64,000 nt of DNA, taken from NCBI RefSeq assembly GCF_030867145.1, contig NC_134429.1, positions 20,135,115-20,199,114 of the forward strand, read 5' to 3'. Below are positions 12,701 through 27,547 of the stretch, in pieces. This DNA comes from Opisthocomus hoazin. Its lineage: Eukaryota; Chordata; Aves; Opisthocomiformes; Opisthocomidae. Position numbers and translations under genes: made by a program. Under the pieces are notes generated by a model, which worked only from the letters and a program-made list of their open reading frames with translations, did no database searches and had not been told where the DNA came from. Position 1 is the stretch's first letter. Every line of letters starts with the position of its first letter.

Positions 12701-15700
12701 TGCTTCCACCTCAACAGCTGAGACCAATCTATTTAAAACAATGCATTAAAATGAGTAATGGAATAAAAAAGTGCGTCTGGAGACTAGACAAACCAACCTG
12801 TCACTTGCATACAACTCATACATAGGACCTACACTTTTATGAGACACTGCTTATAAAATGTTGAAGTCCGAAGTATAAATTGTAACACAGAAAATATTTT
12901 GTTTGCAGACTGCTGTCCTGAAGTTTCCAGAAAATTCTTATTTGCAACCTCAGCAAGTCTGCCATATCACTAGCTGCAACGATTTTGCATATCCCAGATG
13001 ACAATACACTAACTCGTATATAAAACAATGCTTTTTATAAAACTAGCTACACCTTAACGGGGCAAAAAAGAAGTTGGTATAGCCTTTTCACTATTATCAC
13101 TGTAAATATTGCTTTCCTTCGAAATCCTGAAATCAAATGTGTGGCACTGATGTGAGTTACAGCTGCAGAATTAGGTGCCAAAGAAGTTCTAGTTCTTCTA
13201 AAATAACTGAATCATCTTTTAGTGCGGAATAAGTTTCTTACATTACTGTTGCCTCTTTTACCTAAACAGAAGTATTCTGGCCAACAATCCTGACAGAAAA
13301 GACCTCTGTGGTGGCACTGAAAATGGACATCCCCCTGTGAACATCCAATGTGCTGCCTTAAAGCGTACCCAACTGATTACAAATAGTGCTTAGAATATGG
13401 ATGAAGAAGCTAATGGGACAAAAAAAAAGGATGAAAAGAATCTTTAGTCATGACTGTGTAACATCCAATTACACTTCTGGCATGATCAAACAGTACCCTG
13501 TCTAAGCTATTCAAAGTCACCCAAGTCCCAGAAAAATACATGTAAAGCTGTATCAGCCAGATTCATCCAGATCTCAAGTAAATACATACATAAATTAGTT
13601 TGAATTAATTATAACAGTGTGGTCAAACTTGACCCTACTTACAACAAAACTGAAGAAAATCAAAATATGTGTCAACAAATCTCTGCCTGCAATAACTGTC
13701 AGTGTCACATACGAAAGAAGTTTGTTTTACTAATAAAGGAAATAGAAATGACTGATAAGATTTACAATTAAATTCAGCTATTCTATAAACCTCATTCAGA
13801 GTTTTAAGGTATCTCTCAAGGCTTAAAACCAGCATTGAGACTCAAACGTGCCACCCAACTTCTAGGGAATTAGTTTTATCTTCATTTGAAGACTCATACA
13901 TTTAAAACAACCACAAAATCCATCACCACCAAACCAGAACACTCCAAAATAAACAACATACATATGGCACAGTAAATCTTTCAAAACTCGAAGATATTTT
14001 TATGGAATAATTCAACACAATCTGCCCTATTCTGCTAATGCAAATGAAAACTTGCACAACTACCTAAATTACAGGGTGGTGTGCCATTCTTAATCTTCAC
14101 AGAAATGTAGGAGTTCCTGTTTCAATCATTTCTATTGTTTGAAATACGCCAGATGATAATGGAGTGGCTGCTACTGCAGGCAGAGACTGACTTCGAGGTG
14201 AAGCTAGCTAATGACTCAATGTACGACTTACTGTAGGTTTGAAGGAATTACTACACAGTGGTGAAGATCGATGTGCGAGGCAGCTGCAAGTACATTAAAT
14301 GACCTGTCTGACACTTCAACAATTTTTTCAACATACATTCATTATGTAAGTTATTCCTGACCTTTGGTTGCATAAAATATTTAAAAGAAAGTCACATATT
14401 TCAAGTAATTCTCAAGTAACTGAAAAGGTAGATCCCCTTCTCAGCACACAAGCACATACCCTTCATATGATAGTACAGAAGTCCAGCTAAGCTTGACTGA
14501 AAGGCAGTCTTCTCTCTCTTTTGCTTCTTAAAGTATTTAAAAAAAACTATTAAGGTATCTTATGCCCAAAGGCAGACCACAGAAGAGAGATGGCGTCCTA
14601 TGCGAAGGCACCTCCACCTATTCTAGATCCAGCAATCTGTATTTGCAACTCTCTAGACCACTTAATGGGAGAAAGCAAAATAGCTTCACACTAAGAGGTT
14701 GGAATGCAGCCAAGCGAAGCCATTTATGGAAAAACACAACAAAACAAAAAACCCAACAGTCTACACTAAATTCCCCGGTCATACTGCAAAAATGAGGGAG
14801 ACCTTTTGCTGTATGTGGTAAATGAAGCGGTTTTGAAAGTGCTTTAAATACTCAGGCACATCTGACTTCTTTTATTAGCCAGTGCACATTGCCCTGTCTG
14901 ATTTGACATAAACATGACTTCTCATATTGGTTAAAGATGACAAAATACCTCGTCTGTTACAGGGAAGCTATTGCAAATCAGTGGGACCAACCCTAATTAG
15001 AATCACCATGCGTGTTCAGGTCAGCAAGTCCCACTGTAATTATTTTATGCTTTACCATTAGCTGAACTAGTGAAAAAGCTGGAGAATTCGTCATCATGGC
15101 AGATTTGCTCAAGTCAGTATTTTAAAAAGCCTGTAACCTACTGTACAGTAAATAAAAGTAGACACTGGAAAAGTTATCAATAATCAGGCCATAGTAAAAG
15201 TCACTTCCATCACAACTCAAATAACAGGACAGGTAAAAAATACCTTTCTCTTACTGTTCCAACTGTCCTCCATCTCAGGATATATCCATACTCATTTTGT
15301 CGGTTAAGAAATGCAAATTGGATACCCCTATTCCTCTATTTGTTTTGTACAGTGAGCGCAATTTCTGCATGAACGTCCAACTGTATTTCCATCCTCTTTG
15401 TGTCACAGAAACCTCATTTACCAGTCATTCTTTTCCATATGAAAAGATCTATAATGAGGAGTCTTTCTGTCATTGCCCTGCTCCTCTGAGTCAGGAATTT
15501 TTATTTCCCCCTAATACTTGCTGCTGTAGCTGCAGTTTCATTTACTGTCATCTCATACCACAGCCTTAATGCAAGCACATCTGTGGCTGGATCATGGAAA
15601 AGATTCAGTATTGCTTTCAGAGCTGCATACCGATTAAACGGTTACGGGAAACCAAGCTTTTTATTTACTACATTCTCATATGGTATTTGTAAAAATGAAG

Positions 15701-16598
15701 GTTTATACACTGTACTTGAAATGACAGTTTATTCTTCCAGTTAGCCACCTAGCGAAAATATCTGTACAAGAATACTGAATATAAAAAGTAGGACTAGGAG
15801 GTCTGCTTGCACGTGCATTCACTCAGAAAACAAATAAAAAGGCATAAAGTTATTCAAAAGCTAAAAATACATTTTTAATTCACATCTAAGCAGTATCATG
15901 AAAGAAACTGATTATTTTTGAACAGCATTATTTGCTCAGAAAGTATTTCTACTATTCTCTTCTTTTTAACACACACACACAAAGGAATTTACACATGCTG
16001 AGCCAAATTTAGATTTTCTGTGCTTAAATAAACTGTAATTTTTTATGTTGCCACAGTTGTTCAAGTCACCCTTGCAAAACTTGACTAACCTAGCAAGCAG
16101 AGAATTTTTTCTTCTCTGTGTAATTCTTTTCTTTTTATCTATCTATCTACAATATATGTAACAAAATTATGGAGGGTCATTTAAACACACCTAACAGTTT
16201 TAAACTAGCAAGGTTAGATGTAATTACTCAGTGTAACCACAGCAACACAGAAATCAGAGCAGACTGCAAAACTAAGCTGAAAAAACAGGTAGTAGATTCG
16301 ATAGCACTTTTAAAGGTGTAGTGAAACCTCTCACACCTACTTTGCTTAAAAAAACCCCAAACACCCAAAAAATCCAACACCAAATAGTCTCCAAACTGAT
16401 GGGCTGAGAAACACTGCTCTTGCAAGCACAAGCCCAGGTTATAAGGAAGTCAAAGATGTACTGGCATAAAATGTGAAAGGCAGTATTATGTCCAAGAGAA
16501 TAAGACCAGTTAGAACTGGTATATTGCAAAGAGATAAAAACTGCTTTCAGCAGACAGCATTCTCCAGCTGAGCAGCAGCAATACCGATTCACACATAC
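9733..16598 (-). other. MORN1 intron
   Basis: A 6.9 kb AT-rich intron. A stretch at about 12040-12330 is dense in homeodomain-type TAAT/ATTA cores and is listed separately. There is a short (TATC)n run near 16138-16151. No coding signal was seen. Confidence 0.5.
12040..12330. promoter_or_regulatory. Possible conserved non-coding element
   Basis: A compact stretch with many TAAT/ATTA cores (for example GATTAAATGACTAATCAC, ATCATTAATG, GAGTAATTATGCAC, GTAATTAATATTG) between less structured flanks. The neighbouring vertebrate gene SKI is a developmental regulator, and such genes often have enhancers inside neighbouring introns. Conservation cannot be measured here, so this is a composition-based guess. 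Confidence 0.2.
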
Positions 16599-16684
16599 CT
16601 GCTGTCTTCCATTTTCTCCTGCGAGACTGTCATCTTCTCAGCTTTCTCAGCAGATATCCTGCCATTTGGCTTTTTTCCTCCTTT
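16599..16684 (-). CDS. Exon-like lysine-rich segment, probably MORN1
   Basis: An 86-nt exon with an excellent acceptor: a long T/C tract then CTCTAG (AG at 16686-16685). The donor is CAG|GTATGT (GT at 16598-16597). It enters in phase 0 and exits in phase 2, matching the exits and entries of the exons at 34162 and 9594. The peptide is basic and polar (KGGKKPNGRISAEKAEKM then TVSQEKMEDS), consistent with a disordered or helical linker. I did not recognise a domain. Membership of MORN1 is inferred from strand, position and phase. Confidence 0.55.
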
Positions 16685-19600
16685 CTAGAGAAAAAAAAAA
16701 GAAAAAAGAAGTATTTCTGTAGTGCTTAAGGAAAGTGCCAAATATGGTGTAATTTACGATGTGCTAGTGTTTTCCCTTGCATTCATAAGTTAAGAACAAA
16801 TGCAAAATCATCAGCACTTGAAGCTGGTGGATTTTGATTTACATATACTAAGATTCTCTCATGATTTCCTATTATTTACTTCTCTACACCAAATTGGATC
16901 CTGGTCACTAAACTATTAGCAACCCTACCGTAACTTGAGCCAAATCATAAAACTGACAAAAGCCAGAATGTGCAACTCAGTCAAAAGAATTCGTAGCCAG
17001 AAGTTGCATCAAATTGTCTGACCTGAAACTCCTCTGCTCTTCCTTTTTGGAATTAAAATCTTACTGGAAGTGAAGTAAATAGTTATCTATACCTGAACTT
17101 TCAGAATGGGCACATCTCACTTTCTCAGTTCAAACAATAGTGTCTAGGCTTTTCCCCAGAATTTTCCCAATAGAGTTTCAAGCCTACAGTTAGCAGAACA
17201 AATTATTTTCTGGACTATTTCCTGGAATTTTTAGATGCCTACACCACCGTTTTATTTATTTTAGTGTATCATATCCATGCAAATACAGTATTTTACAGTA
17301 AGGTTGGCATAGACAGAAGTTTAATCGCTTTTACTTTTCTTCCTTTTCTGGCATATTTTTCAGGATCCCACTGTAAGAAGTACTGCAAAGCCTGAAAAAT
17401 TACGTGGACAGCATTACACAAAACAGTGTTGTTGGTTTTTTTTTTTTTCCTCTTTTCATTCAGGTGTAACAGAACTGACGCCATCTTGTATGGCTTTTGT
17501 CACCACCAACATAGCGAACAATTACATAATACTGCAATTACTCATGACAATTTTATATCAACCCACCCTGCAGGAACTCAAATTTCACAGTTAAATAATT
17601 TCCGTTCCCTGCAAAACCTGCAAGAAGGCTGTTTGGTCACGTTCTTTATGAGTGGAAACCTGAAGAAGCATTCATAATACAAAACAGAAGACAGGAGAAC
17701 ATTTTTGTACTTAATTTCCCATCCTGGCAGGAATATTTTGTGTTGGAAAGCTGTTGTTAAATAATTCAGGACAAAGCCTAAAAAGAGTAGTGTTTGTATC
17801 AAGTTCTGTGGGGTGAAGTGTGAAAGACAATATTGTAATACTTTACCCTAGATAGAACACCTTAAAGTACGAAATCTCTAGTTGCGAATGCTGCAGTTAT
17901 CTCCACAGTGCTGTAACTTTATGATTATATAGCAAGATAAAAGTTAAGTCTTTGCCTCTGCAAGGACATTAAATAACATCTCTCTCTCCATTAGCTTTTG
18001 CTGGAGTAGCAGCATTTATCCTCCAGGCAATGAATGAGAACCACACTGCTTAAAGAGTAACTCCAGGTTCTTAATGCACTAACAGTTTCAGAAAGGTTCC
18101 CGTGTCACTAAATTTAATCTTTTTTTTTTTTAATTATTATTACTAATTGATAGCTCTTGTGCCACACAGATTCGAAGGAGATGTCTGACACCGAGAAGCT
18201 CCTTTCAGCAGTGCACTACAGCCACTAGGCTAGCATAATTGTCACCAGGGATGGGACATCAAGTTAAAAAAAAGGGGGGGGACCCCATTCAACTTATCTT
18301 CTTTAACAGTGCAGAGAAGGAATATCAGTGACCCTCTAGGGATTAAAGAACAGATGAACATTTCTAGTGCAAATGTTTTCCTGATCAACACGAGCCTTCA
18401 AGAGGTTTGCCCATAAAGTACTTCTCCACACAGTGAATGTCAACATACTTACAGTACCAAGTAAAGATGACAATTGCTACAGTCGTGTGATCTGAGGAAG
18501 CACTAGAAACAAAGAGCTCTTGAATTCACACCCTGGTTCATTGTGTGACCTTGAGCAAGTGGCCCTACACTGATGTACAGGGAAGTACTAGTAAGTTGGG
18601 TACATACTGCCAGTGGCATAATTATTTCATTGCCATCAAGTCTACAGTTGTGAATAGTCTTTAAAAAGAGTGAGTGCCGTAGCTGTTAGGCCTACAGAAG
18701 ACTTACTGCACCACCCAATCCTTTTCCAATACAGCTGTAAGTACACAACGCAAATAATTAAACACGCCTTTCATAGGAGATAGTAAACCCAACTCACACC
18801 TTTATTTATAGTCTTCCCATGTTTTTCAGGAGTGTCACTTGTAGAATTTTTCTCCCTTGTTTATTTAAGACCCTCTTAAAGATCAGCGGAAGTCCTACAT
18901 TTCAATAATCCATTTATTTAAAAACCTTTTCATGCTAATCTTTAGCTGAAATAATCTCAAAATAAGCAGCTGTTCAAAGAAAGGTGTTCAAGAGCAATAG
19001 TTTCAAGGTGCCTGGCAGGCTTTCACATTAGCCATCTCAGAAACCTTACACATCTACAGTCGTATTTCAGTTGTCCCACATTACTGGTAATACGGCACAA
19101 AGAAGGCTAAGACAGCAAATCAGATAGCATTGTGCCAGGCACTGAAAACATACTACCCAGACAACTGTCTAATAAGGTTGATAAATTCCAGTTTCACATG
19201 CTTTCAAAGTGAAGCTAAAGCATCCAAATCAGAGAATCACTCCTTAAATACCCCCTTCGTGTTCATCTTAATTACAACAATTATTACTATCAGCAAGACG
19301 AAGATCATGTGCCACCTTTGAGAGATAAGTGCCAGCAGGATGACTACTTCCATAACAATCATTCAAGATAGGGCAGCTTGACCTCTCTGGGAGTGAAATA
19401 TCAATTATCTTTTTACAGCCAATTCAATTACAGCACACTAATCACTCGTGTAGGACATCAAGTCAGAAGTTGGGGGCAGGGGCAGGCAGCTGGGGAAAGG
19501 AAGGAAAAACATTGGCAGTGAACAACCCTCAGTGATCCTACAGTTGCAGCTGTAACGGTTATTAACATCACGCAAATAGTTATTAGCTGTTTGTAGCAGA

Positions 19601-20188
19601 CTAAATGCTGTAATATACTCCTCATTTAACCAAACTTTTTTAAAAATAAAGAGTTATTGGTCCTAGGGGTAATAGACTTTTCATTTAAAGGTGACCAGAC
19701 ACACTGCATTAGTCTTTAATGTTACAGTCAATTCACCAAAGAGCATTGTTCATTAAGGAAAAAAAAAAAAAGAAAGATTATCTATTCAGCAGAAAGCAAA
19801 ATATATTTAGCTTTCATTAAATAAACTAATATTAACCCAAGTTACTGAGGACTATTTCACTACTATACTGATCCTAAAGAAAATTATCAAGTGCAATGTT
19901 ATCTACAACAATGCACCCAACAGAATATTATGCAACACATGTATGCAAAACAAAAAAAATTTAATCTATTTCATTTATAGCATTCATGAAATAAAATGGC
20001 AGAAAGGAGTATGTTATAGGATCTCCTCACATGAATTTCTGTTAAACGAGTCTTGCACCATTTAGTTCAGCACAGATAACAGACCCTGAAAAAAAACAGT
20101 TATCTGGTCCGTATCTGAAACAGCAAGGCAAGACTGCTCCTTTCAGCAGTCCTGATGGACAGAATTTAAAGTACCAAAAAAACCCAGT

Positions 20189-20330
20189 TTCATAGAATGA
20201 TAGGATGGTTTGGGTCAGAAGGGACCTTAAAGACCACCTCATTCCAAGCCCCCTGCCACAGGCAGGGACACTTCCACTGGAGCAGGTTGCTCCAAGCCCC
20301 ATCCAACCTGGCCTTGAACACTGCCGGGGG
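20189..20330 (-). mobile_element. CR1 LINE 3' fragment, 5'-truncated
   Basis: The stretch from CATAGAATGATAGGATGGTT through AAGGGACCTTAAAGACCA and CATCCAACCTGGCCTTGAAC is the reverse complement of the 3' end of an avian CR1 LINE, so the element points to the minus strand. It stops abruptly at a G-rich run (20325-20340). Such 5' truncation is usual for CR1. It has no coding capacity and diverges visibly from consensus-like copies. It is the clearest single sign that the source is a bird. Confidence 0.9.
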
Positions 20331-23300
20331 GTGGGGGGGGAAGCCATTTTGACAACACGGGTGCAGAAGGTAAGCACGTAACAGTAATTGTGATGGCCAG
20401 AGCATAACTGACAATCTCTTTGTAGCAAAACGCTTTAGTCGCCCTTGCCAGCTGGTAACAATAGCACTGAAATACTAGTGCATAAGCTGAAAGAATTTAC
20501 AAAGCACACCGGCAGTTTATTAGCCTACTCTGATTATATATTGTATACAATATAAGTTTTAGTACAGCCTGGTGAAGGCTAGAACATGTATCTACACTAC
20601 AGTGACGCCTTCAATTTCTTTGTAGATAGCATACTGAAAGTCATTAGTGCTTATGTTCCTAAAAAAAAAAAAAGAGCACTCTGAAAGTTCCATTGTGGAC
20701 TGCAGATTAACTTCTGTAACCAAAACATATGATATACCACGCATTCAAGGAACAGAATACCGAGTCTCGTCTTCTAGAGGGTTAGGATCTCTTCAGATTT
20801 TAGGGCACTCTTATTCAGGGTGTTCTGTATCACTCGAGTGCAAAGAAAGTTTCAAAGAGCCTAGGTACACTACCCTTCTGTATCTTCCCAAGTGCTTTGC
20901 AAAGAGAAGGCTCGTACAAAATAGGTGCTAACTCTGCAAATTCAAATAAAAAAAATTATACTACAGCAAAAGGGAGGAGCCAATGATTATTTCCTTCCCC
21001 CCCTATTCTGTCACACTCACACTGGGCCGTTTCTAAAGGGCAGGTCTGTCTTTGCTCAGTGCTCTTCAAAAAGCATCCTGAATAAAAAGCACTGTTTGTT
21101 CCATCTGCAGACTCACAAATGCATGAAGAACATTCTACTGCAACTTCTCTTCTACTTTTGCGCATTCTATAGAGGTTCTTACACCACCATCACTGCTGCA
21201 GTACATAATAATTCTTCCCTAGTATTCTAAGTAATGTCACCAACATCGGTGAAGCGTCTGTTCTGCTAGTGTCCCTATTCAGAGACATTCTCCTATTTAA
21301 GGCTTGTTTTGAGACAGGTTTGTACATTCTGTACTGCACCTCAGCAAGGGTTACCAGTACTTTCTATTCCAAAAGACTGTTCTACACATAATGTTTCTTT
21401 CTGCTGCCCTAATAGAGCACCGATGTTTGTGTCCATTCCCCACAAAGAGTTCTGATACCAGCTGAATTTCCTTGAGAAATGGGTCTTGCTGGCTAACCTC
21501 TTTAGTCTGGTACACAGCAGGAATCAACACAAGAGTAATACAAGAATGAATATGCTGGAATCTTGACAGAAGGAATATCTGCATAAACACCTAACGGTGT
21601 CTGTAGCCACCCGAACATTACAAATCCAGGCTGGATTTTGTGAAGCTTTAGTACTACGATTGCAAATGCAGCCAACTGTTGCTATGGAACTGTTGCTACA
21701 AAATTAAAGGTTAAAACCAAGGAAAATTGCTAAATCACATTACAGGATTATCAACACCTAAGGAGAACAAACCATTAACATTGTCTTCTCCATGATATAT
21801 GACAAGAAAAGTTCACAGCCACCCTCACTTTCTATTACAGCTAAGGACAACTCAGTTCTCAGCACCTCACATGACCTACTCTGGACCTTTCAAGGCAGGC
21901 AGGGTAAGATACAGCAACTTCAGCTTAGACTGTCACGCACCATGGAAGCATTACACAACAGCAGGTACAGTCACAGCTCTGTCACATGTATGCTTTGTTA
22001 GTTGCAAAACCTCTCTTTCCTTAGGGCTACACTGCAACAGGTCTTTACTAAAAACTATGTAACAACATATGCAGTAATAGAATCATGCCATTATTGTTAA
22101 CTGCATATATATATATATTTCCATATTCATATTTTATATAAATACTCCTTCTTAAACTAATGTTCAGCAATGTCTGTGTCTACATCTCGCTGCTAACACA
22201 CAAGAGGCTGCCGTCATTTGGGTTTAAACTTTTTTTAGAGGAACGCGACATTTTGCCAATGTGTTGAAATGACAGAATCCCAGTCACAATTCAGCTGTAG
22301 GTTACCTTTGGGACTGGTATCTGTTTGACACTTGGTGACCAAGTTTGTTAGTGCAGCCTTCCAGAATGACAAGCCTATTTCTAGACAACACTTGGTATCA
22401 ATCTAATATGACGCCACCAGAATAAAATTCACACCTGGCACACCTAGTGCCCAAATCGGTGTCCATTTCTGCTGTCTGAAAGGGCACAGGTAGTATTGTA
22501 CATAGTATAGTTGATGTTAATTGCTTGTTAATACTGCTTAAATAATTCTGTTGTTCATCACAAATCCTGTCTGGGAAGCTACTAACTTTCCAAAACAGGT
22601 ATTCTAGTAAGTCAAACCCCCATTTTTTTGTACACACACACACATATGTACACACTGTAAAGCAATTACTAGGTGGATTTATCTCAGCGCTGCTTTAAAA
22701 ATACAGCCAATGTTAGAATATGGTATTCAAATTACCTATAATAAAAATAAACCACACACAGCTAGACTGCCAGAGTTTCCATAAGGAAAACACATTGCAT
22801 GTTTCCAATAGCAAAACCCAAACTTCCCTAATGTAAAACACAGACAACATTTAACAAATAGCTTGTTTTCACTGCTGGTTAAAAAACATGAGACCAGGAA
22901 GGTCCTGAGACTGAAATTAACTGTTAACAGAGAAAGTTCTATTCCATCAGTGTCTTGCAAAGCTAACTTCAATTAACAAACAAACCCCAACAGTATGTCA
23001 GAGCAAGGTTTTAGGCTAATTTGACAAAACCCAAAGCATTTGAGAGCTAAGGGTTCTATTGCTATTCTCAGTTTATGCTGTTGAGCCCAAGCTGTCTTGC
23101 CACAGGGTAAAGACCTTATTCTGCATACTCATGCATTATAAAACTTCAAGAAGTAAGAAAAAACCACTGCTACTAGTACCAGTATAATTGTAGTACAGGT
23201 AAACACAATCCCCCAAATTCTGAACCAGGTAGGCTGAGTCAACAAGAATTCCAAGTGTGTAGTACCAGTCAGTATTTACTCCCCAAAATTATCTTCTTAA

Positions 23301-26300
23301 CCACTGCATTTAAGGTTTCATACACAGACAACATGCATTAGAAGGGATTTAAAGTACCATATGAGTTAGAATTTATGTTTGCACGAAAAAAGCTGCACCC
23401 ATTTATCTCAATAGGCTCCTACTATCTTAGTTATGCAAGTAAGTTAGTAAAGATAATGCACCTATCCGCCAGCAGTACAAAAAAATCTCTGGTTCAAAAG
23501 ACCCTCAGACAATTTTAGTTTAATCATTTAGGAACAGATTTATTATATATATGTTCAACAGAACCTGAAAAGAAGAATTAAATGGACAGTCTTCCAGTAG
23601 GAGCCGTAACTCCTAGGCAGAGCAGAAGCTTCACTCCAATCGGCGATTCACCACTGATGGTTTTAGCCAATTAAATTCGAATATTCACTGAGAGATGTGA
23701 AGTATTACTCTCCAGGTAATTTAAACTCCATAGATTTTTTTTCTTGTATTTGCAATATTATTTCATTTTGTTTCAAAATAAGCCTAATTAACTAAAAGAC
23801 AAAAGATGTCCAGTTCACCAGAACTTCAGGAACTAGGTCCAGAAAAAGTTATAAAGGGTCATCTTAATGCAAACCTACTGGAGTTAATCACACTATTACC
23901 ACAACCAGATACTGCAACAGCTACACAGCTACATCTCCACAACAAAACTTCTGCAGTCAGTGACCACAGAGCCAACGCCAGCCAGCCCATGCTGAATCCT
24001 GAAACCCGTTCTGCTGGGAAAGCCACACTCCCCGTCAGGAACCTGGACCTCCAGCCTACAGGAATGATTTTTCACTACTCCTGGTCACTGCCTTTAAAAG
24101 GTTAGAACACCTTTTTAATTTGATCTTTAGAAACTAATATTGAATTAATGTGGTTTTAATTGAAAAAAATCTTACAGTGAAGGCTACAAAAAGTTTCTAT
24201 TTTTGCCCCTAAATTTACCTTCTTTCTCTGTATAGTAACTTCGGTTAATCAAAGATTTTTCTCATGAGAATGACTCTCATCCATATTAAAGCATTCCGTG
24301 GAAACAAAGACTTCGCTCAGAGGGAGGGTTCATCAAATCCACTAAAATTACAATAATTTGATAAAAGTAATGACTACTCTGTATTTAAAATATTTTCCCA
24401 GGCACCACTTTAGCATATTGTGTATTCCAAACAAAGTGCTATTGCATAATCGTTAACTCTGCACTATGTAGATTTTAGGAAGATTATGAAGAAGATTCCA
24501 GTAAAATAAAGAATATTAAGTTTTCTGATGGATAGAGCACATATATACATATGCCCATTATGATTACAGGACAGATTTTTGTTGGCTATAACATCGTTCA
24601 GAATAGACACAATGTTTTCAGATGTGTAAAGCAAAAGTAACCACATTCTTTTGTGCTGAGAAAAGCGAGACTAGAAGGAAGTAATCTGTCCAGCACCACT
24701 CAGAGAGTCACTCAGAACACAAAACCTTTCCCTCCCCCACTCCCATATTCACTGGATTATGATGTTACACCAAACCACCATATTTTTCAGAAACTACTAG
24801 ACACAAATTCCTGTAAGCATCCAAAACCAAAGGGACTAGCAGACATTTTAAAAACTACAGAATGGCTGTTGAACCTTAAAATCCGCCACAGTGAAGACTG
24901 TATGTAAATCTGTCTTGCAAGTGAGAGAAAAAATTCTTGTAATTTTTTTCTTTATTGTAAATATGATGTAAGTTTATCTTCAAATATGCGATTTTTTTAA
25001 AGTGTTCTCAAATCCAATTTGAAAAGAATTATTTGAGACATATATGCTGCAGCCAGTCAGACAATAACAGTTCTGCAATTATCGGCACCTGCATTACAAT
25101 TCAATGGATTTAAATTACCCAGGGGCCATGGCAGATACCCTACTGACAACAATTAGCATTAAAATGTTCTACAGTTTAAAGCTGTGGGTGCAAATCACAA
25201 AAGGTTAACAGACTAAATATAAAAATCTTTTTGAATATAAAATCAATGTGCTTTGTTACCGAAATCTGGGTACTGTAATTTAACCAAAATAGGGTTTAGA
25301 GTATCTGGCAATCTTCCATATGCGTGAGCTTGGCTTTTCTTTTAAGCAAAATGCCGAGCAGACAATCTGAAAGTTTAAAACAAAACAAACCAAAGACCCA
25401 AAGAAAGGAAAGCTTTTTTTTTTTTTTTTCAATTTTCTTAAGCTTAGCGCCAAAGTGAACACCACTCTTACCAGGGCTTAGAATGATCCTTTATGTTTGG
25501 TGAGATTCATAATACTGAATTATTTTATTGCATGATTTAGAGAGGGAAAGTGGTCAAAATAAAGCATGCTAGAAGTTTCTGGACTCTACTGAACTCTAAC
25601 AACCTACAGTTTTCACAAGACGTCATCACTATGTCACAACATCTATATTCTCAGAAGTACTTTCCACTTCTGTGTAAATACCAGGGGAAATAAAGAAAAA
25701 AATTTTTAAAACCTGTTTTTCATAATGATTGGGACCACAGCTTTGTTTTATTTAGACTGAAAAATAGAAGCAGAATAGATGAAAACAAAGACACTCTGCT
25801 CATTACAAGTACTAAATCAACATGTTGAATTTGATGAGAACATGGAAGTATAACAGAGCAGCAAAAAGCATCTTCAGTAAATATACAAACTTGATACATC
25901 TAAAATTTTATTTTAGGTTGTCCTTTGTGCTTTTTGTTGACAAGATAAATGGTCATACAGGAAATTCGGCTCTAGATAAACTCCAAGTGAGAACTCTGAC
26001 CTGAAAGCTTAATTCCTTTTACTGCCCAATAACTTTTTTCAAAAAAAATTAACAAGTGTCAGAATAACATCATTACCTGAGAAATCATAGGCTATAGAAG
26101 TTGCAGTAAAGCGAAGCGGGTAAGAGGCTTATACAGTTGGATTCTAACTCCAAACTGATGCCTTATTAAATTAACACGGATGTGCTTGACACATGCTGGG
26201 ACCCCTTTTATCACAATTAGTGCAACATCTCCAGCATTCCTGGCAAGTCTAATAGAATCAGCGTGTTTAGGACTAGCCCAAGGTTTCTAATTGCAAAATC

Positions 26301-27547
26301 AGCAAACATGTTAATCATCACTTTGTTACCCTTTTGTTGTTAAATCAGATTACAGATGTGTATTAGAGATTATAGAGAGGACTAAAATTGATTTAGCTAC
26401 TATTTCAAAACTGTACTGTAAGATGCTTTTCCTAATTACTGCTTATTCTAGTACAAATAGAACTTCTCTTCCTTCCCCCGACCCAAAGATTTCCTAATAC
26501 TATAGCATATTTATTTTTAACCAATGTTAATGAATATTTTAATTAAGATTAAACAAAACACAGATGAGAAGCAACCTCCTTTTGGAGGGTTGTGGGTTTT
26601 TTAAGGAAAAATGGGTGGTTTGGGGAGAAGATATGATGGTAGGGGTGAACAATACAATGGAAAGAAGTGCTAACTCTCTCAGTTCCAGAGCTATCACAGT
26701 CCAGACATTACCACTGATGGAAAAACGGTTAGAGATAAAACTAGCTAGAGGTACTCCACAGGGATCACCGAGTAGTTTCAAGGGTTACAGGGAAGGCTGA
26801 CATACTCGGAACCTCGAGGCTCCCTGCAGAATGCCTCCATTCAACTACTGCATGCACTGGTCCTTCAGTGCTGAAAAATAAGACTATTAGGAAGGTATGT
26901 TCTACATGAGAGAGATTTAAATCCTGCTTTACCGCACAAGAGAAGGGGGATTCCTCTTGAACAAGGATCAATTGCATTTCTGGTTCTTTTTCAATTTATA
27001 AATTGCCTCTAACTCTGCCCAGTGCAAGATGTTAGTCTTGCATTTTTCTTGTCTTTTCTTGTTCTAACTGTAAAATCCCATTAACAGTAACTCTGACGTT
27101 TTAGGAGAAGAAACAAAACAAGCACTGCATATATATATGTACTCACGTATGTATATGTTCACACATAGTATAGCGCATTGATTAGGCAATTACAGTAGCA
27201 GACAGAAGGTGGTACACTCTCTCTAGGTATGGATAGCGCATATCCAGACAGTCTCACTTGCAAGAAAAAAAAAGAAAAAAAAGGGAAAAAAGAGAGAGAT
27301 CACCATGGTTAATTATTTCAGAAGTTCAGACAAAACAGAAGAATAAATCATCTGCACAGACAGATGTTTGCCAAAGGTGTAATACACTCCAAATACAAGC
27401 TTAAGTACTAGAGTGCGAAAGTCTCAAAATACTTGGAATGAAGTAGAGGAAGAAGAAAGATGGGACTGACTGGAAGAAACATTTAATTTGCTCAAGAGAC
27501 AATAATGTTTTCTGGGGTTTTTTTGTTTGTTTTTAGATTCTGTGTAT

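Noticed and set aside
23806-24105. 99-codon plus-strand ORF
   Set aside because: No recognisable domain or splice context. Its composition is like other chance intronic ORFs.
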